DNA from: Allobosea lupini
GTDB taxonomy: Bacteria; Pseudomonadota; Alphaproteobacteria; Rhizobiales; Beijerinckiaceae
Direction: 5' to 3'
DNA length: 64,000 nt
NCBI RefSeq assembly: GCF_900109525.1
Contig: NZ_FOAN01000007.1
Location: 62,001 to 126,000, forward strand
The notes beneath the pieces are model-generated. The model had not been told where the DNA came from and ran no database searches. It saw only the letters and a list, made by a program, of their open reading frames with translations. Below, one piece after another: positions 51,739 to 61,091 of the stretch. Made by a program: the position numbers and the translations under genes. How positions within the stretch are numbered: the first letter of the stretch is position 1; every line of letters begins with the position of its first letter.

Positions 51739-52644
51739 TCAACCCGCGGCCTCGAAGCGGCGGGCCTCCTCGCAGAGCCAGGCGACCAGCGTGTCGAGGG
51801 CCGGGCTGCGCTCGCTCTGCGAATTGACGGTCAGCCAGCAGCCGGTCGCGCTGTCGAAATCGAGGCCGAGCGGATTGACCAGCGCGCCGGACGCCAGTTC
51901 CTCGGCGACATAGCAGCGTGGCGCGAGCGCGACCCCGAGCCCGGCGACGGCGGCGCGGATGATCACGGAATAGTAGCCGTAGCGCACGGTGTGGGCCGGC
52001 ACCGCGCCGCGCAGGCCGTGCGCCTCGGTGAACTCGGCCCAGAAGGTCGGCATCTGGAAATGCTGCAGCAGCGTCATCTTCTGGATGTCGGCTGCGCGGG
52101 CAAAGCCGCCCAGGCGTTCGAGCGCCGCAGGGGCTGCAACCAGCGCGACCCGCCGGCCGAAGAGATAATGCGACTCGCGATCCTGCCAGGGGCCGAAGCC
52201 GTGGACGATCTCGAGGTCGGCTTCCTCGATCTCGTTCTCGCTGACGAAATTGGTGAACTGGACGTCGATCTCGGGATGGGCCTGGGCGAATTCGGGGAAG
52301 CGCTCCATCAGCCAGCGCTCGCCGGCGATGGCGATCATGTGCAGCCGGATCGGCCGGCCGATCGCGGCACGCTCGGCGAGGCGGCGGGCGCCGCGCTCCA
52401 TCTGCTCGATCGCAGCCTCGGCATAAGGGCGATAGATCGTGCCGGCCTCGGTCGGCTTCAGCCCGGCGGGACTGCGCTCGAACAGCTCCGTGCCGAGATG
52501 GTCTTCCAGCGCCTGGATCTGCTTGGAAACGGCGCTCTGGGTCAGATGGACCTCGCCGGCCGCCTTCGCCGTCGAGCCGAGGCGGGCGACAGCGAGAAAG
52601 ACCCGGAGCGCCGTGGTCGACGGCGGGAGGTTGCGACCGGCCAA
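51739..52644 (-). CDS. LysR family transcriptional regulator (GcvA-like)
   Basis: 301 residues. HTH TTALRVFLAVARLGSTAKAAGEVHLTQSAVSKQIQALEDHLG, effector domain with RLHMIAIAGERWLMERFPEFAQAHPEIDVQF. Divergent from the C-N lyase gene by 97 bp, so it likely controls the lyase-ABC operon. No clean dyad was found in that gap. Confidence 0.92.
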   Translation of the reverse strand: MAGRNLPPSTTALRVFLAVARLGSTAKAAGEVHLTQSAVSKQIQALEDHLGTELFERSPAGLKPTEAGTIYRPYAEAAIEQMERGARRLAERAAIGRPIRLHMIAIAGERWLMERFPEFAQAHPEIDVQFTNFVSENEIEEADLEIVHGFGPWQDRESHYLFGRRVALVAAPAALERLGGFARAADIQKMTLLQHFQMPTFWAEFTEAHGLRGAVPAHTVRYGYYSVIIRAAVAGLGVALAPRCYVAEELASGALVNPLGLDFDSATGCWLTVNSQSERSPALDTLVAWLCEEARRFEAAG

Positions 52645-52741
52645 ACAGATATTCCTTCAGCGACTACCCTGGAGGAGATCGTTTCGTTTGCCGGTTGCGC
52701 GGTCAAGAGGGCAGTGTTTCAGGCAAGGGGAGACGAACATC

Positions 52742-54157
52742 ATGAACCAGACCACGCGCCTGTGGGGCGGCCGTTTCCGAAAGTCGCCGGATCCGCGCAT
52801 GATGAAGCTGTCGAGCGCGGGCGGTGCCCATGCCCGTCTCGCCCCGCAGGACATCGCCGGCGGCAAGGCCCATGCGGCCGAACTCGAACGCGCCGGACTG
52901 CTCAGCCAGGACGAGGCCAGGACCATCGTGGCAGCGCTCGAGGCGATTGCCGCCGATCTCGCCGCCGGGACGCTCGCGCCGGACGAGAGCGACGAGGACG
53001 TCCATACCTTCATCGAGCGCGTGCTGATCGCCCGCATCGGCGCGATCGGGGCCAAGCTCAGGGCCGGGCGCTCGCGCAACGACCAGGCCGCCAACAACCT
53101 GAAGCTCTATCTGCGCGCCGAGGCGCGCTCGATCGGCGCGATGCTGGCCGAACTGCTCGATGCCATCGCCGGCCAGGCCGAGCGGCATGCGGCCTCGGTC
53201 TGCCCCGGCTTCACCCATCTGCAGAGCGCCCAGCCCGTGACTTTCGGCCACTGGCTGATGGCGCATGGCCAGGCTCTGTCGCGCGACGCCTCCCGCCTGC
53301 AGGACTGGGAGAAGCGCTCCTCGCTCTCGCCGCTGGGTGCCGCCGCGCTGGCGGGATCGGCGATCGCCCTGACGCCCGAACTCAGCGCCAGGGCGCTCGG
53401 CTATGACGGCCCCTGCGAGAATTCGGTCGATGCCGTCGGCGCGCGCGACCATGTCGCGGAATTCCTGTTCGTCGCGGCGATGCTGGCGACCAACCTGTCG
53501 CGGCTGGCGGAAGAGGTCACGCTCTGGACCTCGCGCCAGTTCGGCTGGGTCGTGCTCGACGACGCCTTCGCGACCGGATCCTCGATCATGCCGCAGAAGA
53601 AGAACCCGGACATCGCCGAGATCTCGCGCGGCCGGGCGGCGCGCCTCACCGGCGATCTCGTCGCCATGCTGGGCGCGCTGAAGGGCCTGCCGCTCGCCTA
53701 TAACCGCGACCTCGCCGAGGACAAGCGTGCCGCCTTCGATGCGGTCGACGTGCTCGGCGAGGTGCTGCCGGCGTTCGCCGGGCTGATCGAGACGATGGAG
53801 GCACGCACCGACGTAATGCGGGCGCAGGCCGGTGCCGGTTTTGCGCTTGCGACCGAAGTCGCCGATCATCTCGCCCGCAAGGGCGTGCCCTTCGCCGAGG
53901 CGCATGAGATCAGCGGGGCGCTGGTGCGCTATTGCGAGGAGATGGGCCGCAAGCTCGAAGGGCTGGAGCCGGTGGAACTGCGTGCGATCGACCCACGCCT
54001 CGACGAGAGCGTTCTCGCGGTGCTGACGCTCGATGCGGCGGTAGCGGCGCGCAGCGGCTATGGCGGGACAGCGCCGGCGCGGGTCGCCGAGCAGATCGGC
54101 CGCTTCCGCGGCTGGCTCACCGGCTTCTCGCAGTGGACGAGGGAGCGCGCAGCATGA
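52742..54157 (+). CDS. Argininosuccinate-lyase-like C-N lyase (aspartase/fumarase superfamily)
   Basis: 471 residues, close to ArgH in length. Superfamily signatures: [32 protein letters not shown] and the flexible catalytic-Ser loop [15 protein letters not shown] (Ser280/281). Several conserved ArgH spots differ, e.g. [11 protein letters not shown] where most have LDAVSDRDF, and EDVHTFIE for EDVHMNIE. Operon context (ABC amino-acid permease, ATPase and binding protein directly downstream) suggests a catabolic lyase for an imported N-substituted aspartate, such as argininosuccinate or an aminodisuccinate like EDDS, whose lyase belongs to this group. Overlaps the permease by 4 bp. A housekeeping argH presumably lies elsewhere. 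Confidence 0.9.
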   Translation: MNQTTRLWGGRFRKSPDPRMMKLSSAGGAHARLAPQDIAGGKAHAAELERAGLLSQDEARTIVAALEAIAADLAAGTLAPDESDEDVHTFIERVLIARIGAIGAKLRAGRSRNDQAANNLKLYLRAEARSIGAMLAELLDAIAGQAERHAASVCPGFTHLQSAQPVTFGHWLMAHGQALSRDASRLQDWEKRSSLSPLGAAALAGSAIALTPELSARALGYDGPCENSVDAVGARDHVAEFLFVAAMLATNLSRLAEEVTLWTSRQFGWVVLDDAFATGSSIMPQKKNPDIAEISRGRAARLTGDLVAMLGALKGLPLAYNRDLAEDKRAAFDAVDVLGEVLPAFAGLIETMEARTDVMRAQAGAGFALATEVADHLARKGVPFAEAHEISGALVRYCEEMGRKLEGLEPVELRAIDPRLDESVLAVLTLDAAVAARSGYGGTAPARVAEQIGRFRGWLTGFSQWTRERAA

Positions 54158-55047
54158 GCAGTGCAACCCAGACCATGCCGGATCGCGGCCTTGCCGAGCT
54201 CGCCGGCCTGACCATCGTGCCCAAGCGCTTCTACGGGCGCTGGGTCGCCGCGGCGGCGATCCTGTTCGTGCTCGCCTGGATCGTCAAGGCGTTCGCGCAG
54301 GGGCAGATCGCCTGGCCGGTGGTGGCGCAGTTCTTCACCGCGCCGGCCATCCTCGCCGGTCTCGTCAACACGTTGATCATGACCGTCTGCGCCATGGGGC
54401 TCGGCATCGTGCTCGGCGTGGTCTTCGCGATCATGTACATGTCGCCGAACCCGGTGCTGCGCGGCGTCGCGCTGTTCTATATCTGGTTCTTCCGCGGCAC
54501 GCCGCTGCTGCTGCAATTGCTGCTCTGGTTCAACCTGGCGCTGGTTTTCCCGACGATCGGCATTCCCGGCGTGGTCGAGTGGCGCACCATCGACATCATC
54601 GGGCCGTTCATGGCGACGCTGCTCGGCCTCGGCATGAACCAGGGCGCCTATACCGCCGAAGTGGTCCGCTCCGGCATCCTCTCGGTCGATCTCGGCCAGA
54701 CCGAAGCCGCCAAGGCGATCGGCATGACCCGGCTGACGACCTTGCGCCGGATCGTGCTGCCGCAGGCGATGCGGGTGATCATCCCGCCGGTCGGCAACGA
54801 GGTGATCAGCATGGTCAAGCTGACCTCGGTCGCCAGCGTGATCCAGTTCTCCGAGATCCTGCGCAATGCGCAGAACGTCTACTATGCCAATGCCCGCGTC
54901 ATCGAACTCCTGATCGTCGCGGCCGGCTGGTACCTGCTCGTCGTTACGCTCCTGCAGATCGGTCAGTTCTTCCTCGAACGCGCCTTCTCCAAGGGCCGGG
55001 GCGAGCGCCGCGCAAAGCCGCAGGTCGCCGAGGAGGCCGCCGCGTGA
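54154..55047 (+). CDS. Polar amino-acid ABC transporter permease
   Basis: 297 residues, HisM/GlnP type. Permease motif [16 protein letters not shown], the EAA loop [30 protein letters not shown] and five or six helices. As the only permease gene it would act as homodimer. Coupled to neighbours by 4-bp overlaps at both ends. Confidence 0.94.
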   Translation: MSSATQTMPDRGLAELAGLTIVPKRFYGRWVAAAAILFVLAWIVKAFAQGQIAWPVVAQFFTAPAILAGLVNTLIMTVCAMGLGIVLGVVFAIMYMSPNPVLRGVALFYIWFFRGTPLLLQLLLWFNLALVFPTIGIPGVVEWRTIDIIGPFMATLLGLGMNQGAYTAEVVRSGILSVDLGQTEAAKAIGMTRLTTLRRIVLPQAMRVIIPPVGNEVISMVKLTSVASVIQFSEILRNAQNVYYANARVIELLIVAAGWYLLVVTLLQIGQFFLERAFSKGRGERRAKPQVAEEAAA

Positions 55048-55817
55048 ACGCCCTGTCTCCGATCGTCGTCGCCGCCAGCGTCACCAAGCAGTTCGGCCCG
55101 CTGAAGGCGCTGAACAATGTCTCGCTCTCGGTCTTGCCGGGCGCCGTGCAATGCATCATCGGCCCGTCCGGCTCGGGCAAGTCGACGCTGCTGCGCTGCA
55201 TCAACCAGCTCGAGAAGATCGACGCCGGCGCGATCACCGTCGCCGGCGAGCTGATCGGCTATCGCCGCGTCGGCAACGAACTGCACGAACTCAGCGATGC
55301 CGAGATCGCGCGCCAGCGCCTCAAGACCGGCATGGTCTTCCAGCGCTTCAACCTCTTCAACCACATGACGGTGCTGCAGAACATCATCGAGGGGCCGCTC
55401 ACGGTGCTGAAGCGGCCGCGGCGCGAGATCGTCGCCGAGGGCATGGCGCTGCTCGAGCGCGTCGGCCTTTCCGAGAAGCGCGATTCCTATCCGATCGAGC
55501 TTTCGGGCGGCCAGCAGCAGCGCATCGCCATCGCCCGCGCGCTGGCGATGAAGCCGCAGGTGATGCTGTTCGACGAGCCGACTTCGGCGCTCGACCCGGA
55601 GCTCGTCGGCGAAGTGCTGAACGTGATGCGCGACCTCGCCGCCTCCGGCATGACCATGATCGTCGTGACCCACGAACTCGGCTTCGCCCGCGAGGTCGCG
55701 AGCGACGTCGTCTTCATGGACAAGGGCGAGATCGTCGAGCAGGGGCCGCCGCGGCAGGTGCTGGTTTCGCCTCAGCAGCCCCGCACCCGCGACTTCATCG
55801 CCGCCGTCCTCAAGTGA
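55044..55817 (+). CDS. Polar amino-acid ABC transporter ATP-binding protein
   Basis: 257 residues, GlnQ/HisP type. Walker [20 protein letters not shown]-loop [16 protein letters not shown], signature [15 protein letters not shown], Walker [16 protein letters not shown] and switch His [12 protein letters not shown]. Start is GTG overlapping the permease stop. Confidence 0.95.
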   Translation: MNALSPIVVAASVTKQFGPLKALNNVSLSVLPGAVQCIIGPSGSGKSTLLRCINQLEKIDAGAITVAGELIGYRRVGNELHELSDAEIARQRLKTGMVFQRFNLFNHMTVLQNIIEGPLTVLKRPRREIVAEGMALLERVGLSEKRDSYPIELSGGQQQRIAIARALAMKPQVMLFDEPTSALDPELVGEVLNVMRDLAASGMTMIVVTHELGFAREVASDVVFMDKGEIVEQGPPRQVLVSPQQPRTRDFIAAVLK

Positions 55818-55861
55818 GCCAAGACCCAGTGAATCCAAGCAAAGACAAGAGGGAGACCACC

Positions 55862-56692
55862 ATGCTTCGCCTTTCGCTCGCCGCCGCGCTGCTCGCCGGC
55901 ACTGCGCTCGCCGCTCAGGCCCAGGCCCTGCCGGACCGGATCAAGGCCGCCGGCAAGATCGTCATCGCGACCCAGCCGAACTATGCGCCGATCGTCTACA
56001 AGGACCCGGCGACCAACCAGATGGCCGGCTTCGACTATGAGCTCGGCGAAGCCATCGCCAAGGAGCTCGGGGTCAAGGCCGAATGGCAGGACACTGCCTT
56101 CGCCCAGATGCTGCCCTCGCTGACGACCGGCCGCGTCGACATGGTGATGGCGGGGATGAGCGACCTGCCGGCGCGGCGCGAGACGGTCGATTTCGTCGAC
56201 TACATGGTCTCGGGCGCGCAGTTCTACACGGTCACTGCCTTCAAGGATTCGGTGAAGAGCGTCGAGGATCTCTGCGGCAAGAGCGTCGGTGCCAGCCGCT
56301 CGACCAATTGGCCCAAGCAGATCGGCGAGTGGAGCGATGCCAACTGCGTCGCCAAGGGCAAGCCGGCGATCACCGTGGTCGGCACCGAGGGGTCGGTCGA
56401 CGCTCGCACCCAGCTCAAGACGCAGCGCCTGCAGGGCGGCGTCCAGGGCAGCGAGACGATGACGCATTTCCAGAAGCTCGAGCCCAACACCTATATCCCG
56501 CTCGGCGAGCCCTTCACCCGTTCGTTGACCGGCATCCCGTTCCCGAAGACGGCCGAGGGCGGCCAACTGCGCGACGCGGTCAAGGGCGCGCTCGAGCGGC
56601 TGCAGGCGAGCGGCACCTATGACGCGCTGATCGCCAAGTATGTTCAGCCGAGCAACGCGCTGAAGCCGATCTCGGTCAACAAGGGCGAGTGA
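55862..56692 (+). CDS. Amino-acid ABC transporter substrate-binding protein
   Basis: 276 residues with a Sec signal (LRLSLAAALLAGTALAAQAQA). SBP_bac_3 fold: KIVIATQPNYAPIVYKDPATNQMAGFDYELGEAIAKELG and MVMAGMSDLPARRETVDFVDY. Two Cys (CGKS and ANCVAKG) may form a disulfide in the periplasm. Last gene of the lyase-ABC operon, followed by a strong terminator. Confidence 0.94.
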   Translation: MLRLSLAAALLAGTALAAQAQALPDRIKAAGKIVIATQPNYAPIVYKDPATNQMAGFDYELGEAIAKELGVKAEWQDTAFAQMLPSLTTGRVDMVMAGMSDLPARRETVDFVDYMVSGAQFYTVTAFKDSVKSVEDLCGKSVGASRSTNWPKQIGEWSDANCVAKGKPAITVVGTEGSVDARTQLKTQRLQGGVQGSETMTHFQKLEPNTYIPLGEPFTRSLTGIPFPKTAEGGQLRDAVKGALERLQASGTYDALIAKYVQPSNALKPISVNKGE

Positions 56693-56704
56693 TCGCTTGA
56701 CCCT

Positions 56705-56740
56705 GCCGGTCTCGGCGGCTTCGCTGCCGTCGAGACCGGC
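56705..56740 (+). terminator. Rho-independent terminator after the lyase-ABC operon
   Basis: GCCGGTCTCG (56705-56714) pairs perfectly with CGAGACCGGC (56731-56740). Further pairing inside gives a ~15-bp stem with one G-U and a 6-base loop, followed by GGTTTTCTC. It lies 13 bp after the binding protein stop. Confidence 0.85.
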
Positions 56741-56755
56741 GGTTTTCTCGCCGGC

Positions 56756-57664
56756 ATGCCCAGCGAGGAAAGCGTGCTGACCTTCCGCCAGATCGAGGTG
56801 TTCAAGGCGGTGATGGCGGCCGGCAGCCTCGCCGGCGCCGCGCGCGAATTGCGCATCGCGCAGCCGACGGTGACGCGGATGATCCTGCGCATGGAGGATC
56901 AGCTCGGCGCCAGGCTGTTCAACCGGGTCCGCAGCCGTTTGACCCCGACCCAGGAAGCGGCACGTTTCCTCGCCGAGATCGACCGCGCCTACGAGCAGAT
57001 GCGCTCGGCGGTGGAACGGGCGGCGCAGGCGGCGCTGCCGGAGCACTCGGTGTTCCGCTGCGGTGCTTCGCCCAGCATCGGCCGCGGCCTGGTTCCTGCG
57101 GCGCTGGCGCTGCTGGTCGAGCGCATGCCCGCCGTCTCCCTGCAACTCGACATCCTGACCGTCAGCCAGGTGCTGCCCTATCTGCTCGACGGTGCTGCCG
57201 ATGCTGCGGTGACGCTGTTTCCGGTGCTGCACCATGAGGTGGTCAGCACGCCGGTCGGCAATGGCCGGCCGATGCTGCTGGTGCCCGCCGGCATGGACAT
57301 ACCCTCTGCCGAAACAAGTCTCGCAGGCCTGGTCGATCGCGCCTGGATCGTTTTCCAGCCGCGCTCCGTCCATGGCGACATGGCAGCCGGCATCCTGTCC
57401 GATCACGGCTTGCGGCCGGCCCGAACGCATCTTGTGCGCTTCGCCGAGACGGCGGTCGCATTGGTCGAGGCCGGGGTCGGCGTCTGCATCGTCGACGAGT
57501 TCTCGGCGCGCGCCGCCGACATGTCTCGCTTGCGATGTCTGCCTGTGCCGACGACCCGGCGTTACGAAGCCTATCTGCACCGGCCGCTCGCCGCGCGTGG
57601 CGAGGTGACCGAACGGTTCGAGCAGTGCCTGAAGGATGAGCTGCGCGCAGGATCTATGCCTTAA
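56756..57664 (+). CDS. LysR family transcriptional regulator (OccR/NocR-like)
   Basis: 302 residues. HTH in LTFRQIEVFKAVMAAGSLAGAARELRIAQPTVTRMILRMEDQLG; effector domain with FRCGASPSIGRGLVPAALALL. Resembles the opine/arginine OccR-NocR-type group. It could serve the ABC-lyase operon behind it or the Bug-dehydrogenase operon ahead (86 bp downstream, same strand). The terminator in between favours the second. Confidence 0.92.
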   Translation: MPSEESVLTFRQIEVFKAVMAAGSLAGAARELRIAQPTVTRMILRMEDQLGARLFNRVRSRLTPTQEAARFLAEIDRAYEQMRSAVERAAQAALPEHSVFRCGASPSIGRGLVPAALALLVERMPAVSLQLDILTVSQVLPYLLDGAADAAVTLFPVLHHEVVSTPVGNGRPMLLVPAGMDIPSAETSLAGLVDRAWIVFQPRSVHGDMAAGILSDHGLRPARTHLVRFAETAVALVEAGVGVCIVDEFSARAADMSRLRCLPVPTTRRYEAYLHRPLAARGEVTERFEQCLKDELRAGSMP

Positions 57665-57750
57665 AGCTATAGCTGCTGCATGCAACGTCGCTTGAATCGG
57701 CGAGCCGGCTCCGTTTGAGTGCGCGCAGAAAAATCAGGGAGGATTGCAGC

Positions 57751-58728
57751 ATGCAGACGCGTCAACCGGCCGTGAGCCGTCGCTTCGTCCTGTCCGGCAT
57801 GGCGGCGACGCTGGCCTGCCCGGCACTGGCTCAATCCTATCCGGGCAAGCCCGTGAGCCTGATCGTCACCTTCGCGGCCGGTGGCGGCGTCGACGTCACT
57901 GCAAGGCTGATCGCCGAGTCTCTCAGCAGCATCCTCGGCCAGCGCGTCATCATCGACAATCGCGGCGGCGGCGCGACGATGACCGGCACGCAGGCCGTGA
58001 CCAAGGCCGACCCCGATGGCTACATGCTGCTCGCAGCCCCGACGACGATGGTGATCAACCCGGCGCTGCGGGCGAGCATGCCGTTCGACTGGCGCAACGA
58101 TCTCGTTCCGGTCGGGCTGATGGCCAAGCTGCCCTTCGTCGTGGTGACCCGGCCGAACTCGCCCGTGAACACGATGAAGGATCTGGAGGCGCTGGCGAAG
58201 CAGCGGCCCGAGCCCATCCTGTTCGCTTCGGGCGGCACCGGCACCGTCGCCCACCTCGCCGGCGAGCTCTTCGCCATGCGCACCGGCAGCAAGATGCAGC
58301 ATGTGCCCTATCGTGGCGAAGGCCCTTCGCTCGCCGATGTCGCGGGCGGCTCGCTCGACGTCACCTTCGCGACGCTGGCTGCGGTCGCAGGGCAGGTCGA
58401 GGGCGGTTCGCTGAAGGCGCTCGCCGTCACCACCAGCGAGCGCGCCGGCCTGCTGCCGAAGGTGCCGACCGTCGCCGAGCAGGGCTATGCCGATTTCGAC
58501 GTCTCCGCCTGGGTCGGCCTGATGGCGCCGAAGGGAACGCCGCCGGCGGTGATCGAAAAGCTGCGCGCCGCATTGGCGACGGCGCTGGGCGACGCCGAGC
58601 TCAGGCGCAAGCTCGAGGCCAGCGGCTCGATCCCCGCGGCCGTTGGCTTCGACTTCGACGGCTTCCTCAAGCGCGAGAGCGAAATCTGGAGCAAGGTCGT
58701 CAAGGAAGCCGGGGTCAAGGTCGACTAG
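57751..58728 (+). CDS. Tripartite tricarboxylate transporter solute-binding protein (Bug/TctC)
   Basis: 325 residues with strong AGGGAGGA before the ATG. A twin-arginine-like signal (SRRFVLSGMAATLACPALAQ) is followed by Bug motifs SLIVTFAAGGGVDVTARLIAE, DPDGYMLLAAPTTM and VPTVAEQGYADFDVSAWVGL. First gene of an operon with the dehydrogenase and unknown gene. Ligand unknown; the co-encoded dehydrogenase and BKACE suggest a hydroxy/keto acid. Confidence 0.93.
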   Translation: MQTRQPAVSRRFVLSGMAATLACPALAQSYPGKPVSLIVTFAAGGGVDVTARLIAESLSSILGQRVIIDNRGGGATMTGTQAVTKADPDGYMLLAAPTTMVINPALRASMPFDWRNDLVPVGLMAKLPFVVVTRPNSPVNTMKDLEALAKQRPEPILFASGGTGTVAHLAGELFAMRTGSKMQHVPYRGEGPSLADVAGGSLDVTFATLAAVAGQVEGGSLKALAVTTSERAGLLPKVPTVAEQGYADFDVSAWVGLMAPKGTPPAVIEKLRAALATALGDAELRRKLEASGSIPAAVGFDFDGFLKRESEIWSKVVKEAGVKVD

Positions 58729-58741
58729 ACGGGTTGCTGCA

Positions 58742-59746
58742 ATGCTCGCCATCCGCAAGGCCGCGCCTGAACCGGGGCTGATCTGTCATGAAGTCGAGGC
58801 GCCCGCTCTCTTGGGCGACGACGAGATGCTGATCCGCATCGAGGCTGCCGGTATCTGCGGCACCGATCTGCACATCGCCGATTGGACAGCGGGTTACGAG
58901 GCGATGACGAGCGCGATGCCGGTCACGCTCGGTCATGAATTCGCCGGCACGGTCGAGCGCGGCCCGTCAGAGTGGCTCGGACGGCGCGTGGTGGTCAGGC
59001 CCTCGGTGACCTGCGGACACTGCGAAGGCTGTCGGCAGCGCGGCGAGGATGGCTGCACGGCGCGGAGCGGTATCGGCATCCGGCGCAATGGCGGTTTCGC
59101 CAGCCTGGCGAGCGTGCCATCGCGCAACTGCGTGGCCGTGCCCGAAGGGCTGGACGCAGAACTCGCGGCTCTGACAGAACCGATGACGGTTGCGGCGCAG
59201 GCCGTGTCGCGTGCTGGTACAGTCGAGGGCAAGCGCGTGCTCGTGCTCGGCCCCGGACCGATCGGGCTCGGCGTCGCGCTCTTCGCCGAGCGGGCGGGAG
59301 CCGCGGCTTTGACGATAGCCGGACGCGACGACGCGGCGAGGCTGGCTTGCGCCCGTGCGCTTGGTTTCGGCGATACCAGGGATGCGCTCGCCGATGATGA
59401 ACCGCTAGCTCCCTCCGGCTATGACGTGATCTTCGAGGCGACCGGCGTGCCGGAGGTCGCGAGTGCGGCGCAGCGCCTCCTCGCGCCCGGCGGCGTGCTT
59501 GTGATCTGCGGCATCCATGCCCGGCCGGCCAGCTTCGACCTGACTGCGATGGTGCGGCTGGAGCAGGGCGTCATCGGCTCCTATCGTGCGCCGGTGGCGC
59601 GCTGGAGCGAGGTGGTCGCGGCGATAGCGGATGAACCCGAGCGCTTTCGCAGGCTGATCAGTCACCGCTTGCCGCTGGAGGACGCACTGGACGGCTTTGC
59701 ATTGATGCGCAACCGCACCGCGATCAAGGTGATGCTGCAGCCATGA
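58742..59746 (+). CDS. Zinc-dependent alcohol dehydrogenase, MDR family
   Basis: 334 residues. Catalytic zinc by Cys39 (AGICGTDLH) and His65-Glu66 (LGHEFAG); structural zinc by Cys91, 94, 97 and 105 (CGHCEGCRQRGEDGC). Nucleotide motif VLVLGPGPIGLGVALFAERAG. Threonine/sorbitol dehydrogenase-like; oxidises a secondary alcohol or hydroxyacid with NAD(P)+. 13 bp after the Bug gene and 4-bp overlap with the next. Confidence 0.92.
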   Translation: MLAIRKAAPEPGLICHEVEAPALLGDDEMLIRIEAAGICGTDLHIADWTAGYEAMTSAMPVTLGHEFAGTVERGPSEWLGRRVVVRPSVTCGHCEGCRQRGEDGCTARSGIGIRRNGGFASLASVPSRNCVAVPEGLDAELAALTEPMTVAAQAVSRAGTVEGKRVLVLGPGPIGLGVALFAERAGAAALTIAGRDDAARLACARALGFGDTRDALADDEPLAPSGYDVIFEATGVPEVASAAQRLLAPGGVLVICGIHARPASFDLTAMVRLEQGVIGSYRAPVARWSEVVAAIADEPERFRRLISHRLPLEDALDGFALMRNRTAIKVMLQP

Positions 59747-60360
59747 AAAGCAGCGCCTTCCTCGTCTTCGCCAATGATGTCGATCCGGCCCAGCGCGAGG
59801 CCTATGAACGCTGGCATGGCGGCCATCATGTTCCGCAGCGCTTCACGGTCCCGGGCATCCTGCGCGCCACGCGCTATCAGGCTGTTGGCGGCGGATCGCC
59901 CGACTATCTCACCGTCTATGATCTCGCCGACATCGCGGTACTGAATTCGCCGGAGTATCGTCGGCTCGCCGAGCACCCGGACGCGGTCACGCTGGCGATG
60001 CGCCCTTTCTTGCGCAACCCGTTGCGGCTCGCCTGCCATGCCATGGTCGGCGCCGATTGTCCGCATGGCGGCAGTCTCGTCATGCTGCGGATGGCTGATG
60101 CCAGCGCTGGGCGCGTGGCTGCATGGCTGGAGGCGGAGAGGCCCCCAACGATCAGGCTCGGCAGAACCGCGCCCGATGCCGGCGAGCATCCGATCATGGG
60201 GCAGGCCGCGATGTCGGAGGAGGCTGTCGCGCTCGTCTTTGCCGATACATCCGAGATGGCGCAGACCATGGCTGAGCGGATGCGGGATGCAATCCGGTCG
60301 GAGCCTCTGTCGGCCTCCCGCTCGGGTCTGCTCTACGAGCGGATCGAAAGCTTTTCCTGA
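59743..60360 (+). CDS. Unknown protein, ferredoxin-like-barrel (EthD-like) features
   Basis: 205 residues. Opens SSAFLVFANDVDPAQREAYERWHGGHHVPQRFTVPGILRATRYQAVGG, a layout typical of dimeric alpha/beta-barrel proteins (EthD/DUF4286 style, with the WHxxHVP core), and the C-terminal half may repeat the fold. Function not known; gene coupling (ATGA) to the dehydrogenase suggests an auxiliary or isomerase-type role. Confidence 0.85.
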   Translation: MKSSAFLVFANDVDPAQREAYERWHGGHHVPQRFTVPGILRATRYQAVGGGSPDYLTVYDLADIAVLNSPEYRRLAEHPDAVTLAMRPFLRNPLRLACHAMVGADCPHGGSLVMLRMADASAGRVAAWLEAERPPTIRLGRTAPDAGEHPIMGQAAMSEEAVALVFADTSEMAQTMAERMRDAIRSEPLSASRSGLLYERIESFS

Positions 60361-60398
60361 TGCAGCCGGCTAGTTCAAGCTGCGCGACGGCGGCGTTT

Positions 60399-60421
60399 GC
60401 GTTATACAGTTTGTATAACGC
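60399..60421. promoter_or_regulatory. Palindromic operator/promoter of the toxin-antitoxin pair
   Basis: GCGTTATAC-N5-GTATAACGC, a perfect 9-bp dyad of 23 bp, 17 bp before the antitoxin start. The TATA-rich arms probably overlap the -10 element, so binding of the antitoxin or the complex would repress it. Confidence 0.8.
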
Positions 60422-60438
60422 CGCTCAAGGAGCACGCC

Positions 60439-60699
60439 ATGAACAAGCCCGAAAAGCCTGTGGGCGAGCAGGCCATGGTCCTGCAGGTCCGCAAGATCGG
60501 AAATTCTGTCGGCATCATCCTGCCCAAGGAGCTGCTGGCGCGATTGAAGCTGGCCGAAGGCGACAAGCTGACGGTAGTCGAGCAGCCGGAGGGCGCCTTC
60601 AAGCTAACTCCCCGTGACGATCTGCACGAGCGCACCATGGCGATCGCCCGCAAGGCGATGAAGCAATACGCCAATGCGCTGCGCGAGCTAGCGAAATGA
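60439..60699 (+). CDS. AbrB/MazE-family antitoxin
   Basis: 86 residues. Swapped-hairpin AbrB domain: VRKIGNSVGIILPKELLARLKLAEGDKLTVV, followed by a short helical tail (DDLHERTMAIARKAMKQYANALRELAK) to cover the toxin. AAGGAG before the start. Neutralises Doc and represses the operon via the dyad at 60399-60421. Confidence 0.93.
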   Translation: MNKPEKPVGEQAMVLQVRKIGNSVGIILPKELLARLKLAEGDKLTVVEQPEGAFKLTPRDDLHERTMAIARKAMKQYANALRELAK

Positions 60700-61091
60700 C
60701 CGAGCCGTTCTGGCTCACAGCTGACGTTGTAGCCGATATCCACTCCGAGCAGTTGGCACTCTTCGGCGGCCCCGACGGCATTCGTGATCGGGGCTTGCTG
60801 GAATCCGCTCTGGCGCGGCCTATCAACCGCTTTGCCTATGGCGAGACCGACATGGCGGCGCTGGCCGCAGCCTATGCATTCGGCATCGCCAAGAACCATC
60901 CCTTCATCGACGGCAACAAGCGTGTCTCGCTGCTGGCGCTGATTATCTTCCTTCGGCTGAACGGGATCGAGTTCGCGCCGAGCGAGGCCGATGCCGCCGC
61001 CATCATCCTCGCACTCGCCGCCGGCGAGGTCGAGGAGGAGGGGCTGACGCGTTGGATCCGCGATAACTGGCCGAAGGACGCACCCCCATGA
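60696..61091 (+). CDS. doc: Death-on-curing (Doc) family toxin
   Basis: 131 residues. The Fic/Doc motif is HPFIDGNKR (His68 onward), with GIRDRGLLESALARPINRFAYGE and AYAFGIAKNHPF as family signatures. Doc of phage P1 phosphorylates elongation factor Tu. It overlaps both the antitoxin and the BKACE gene by 4 bases. Confidence 0.94.
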   Translation: MTEPFWLTADVVADIHSEQLALFGGPDGIRDRGLLESALARPINRFAYGETDMAALAAAYAFGIAKNHPFIDGNKRVSLLALIIFLRLNGIEFAPSEADAAAIILALAAGEVEEEGLTRWIRDNWPKDAPP

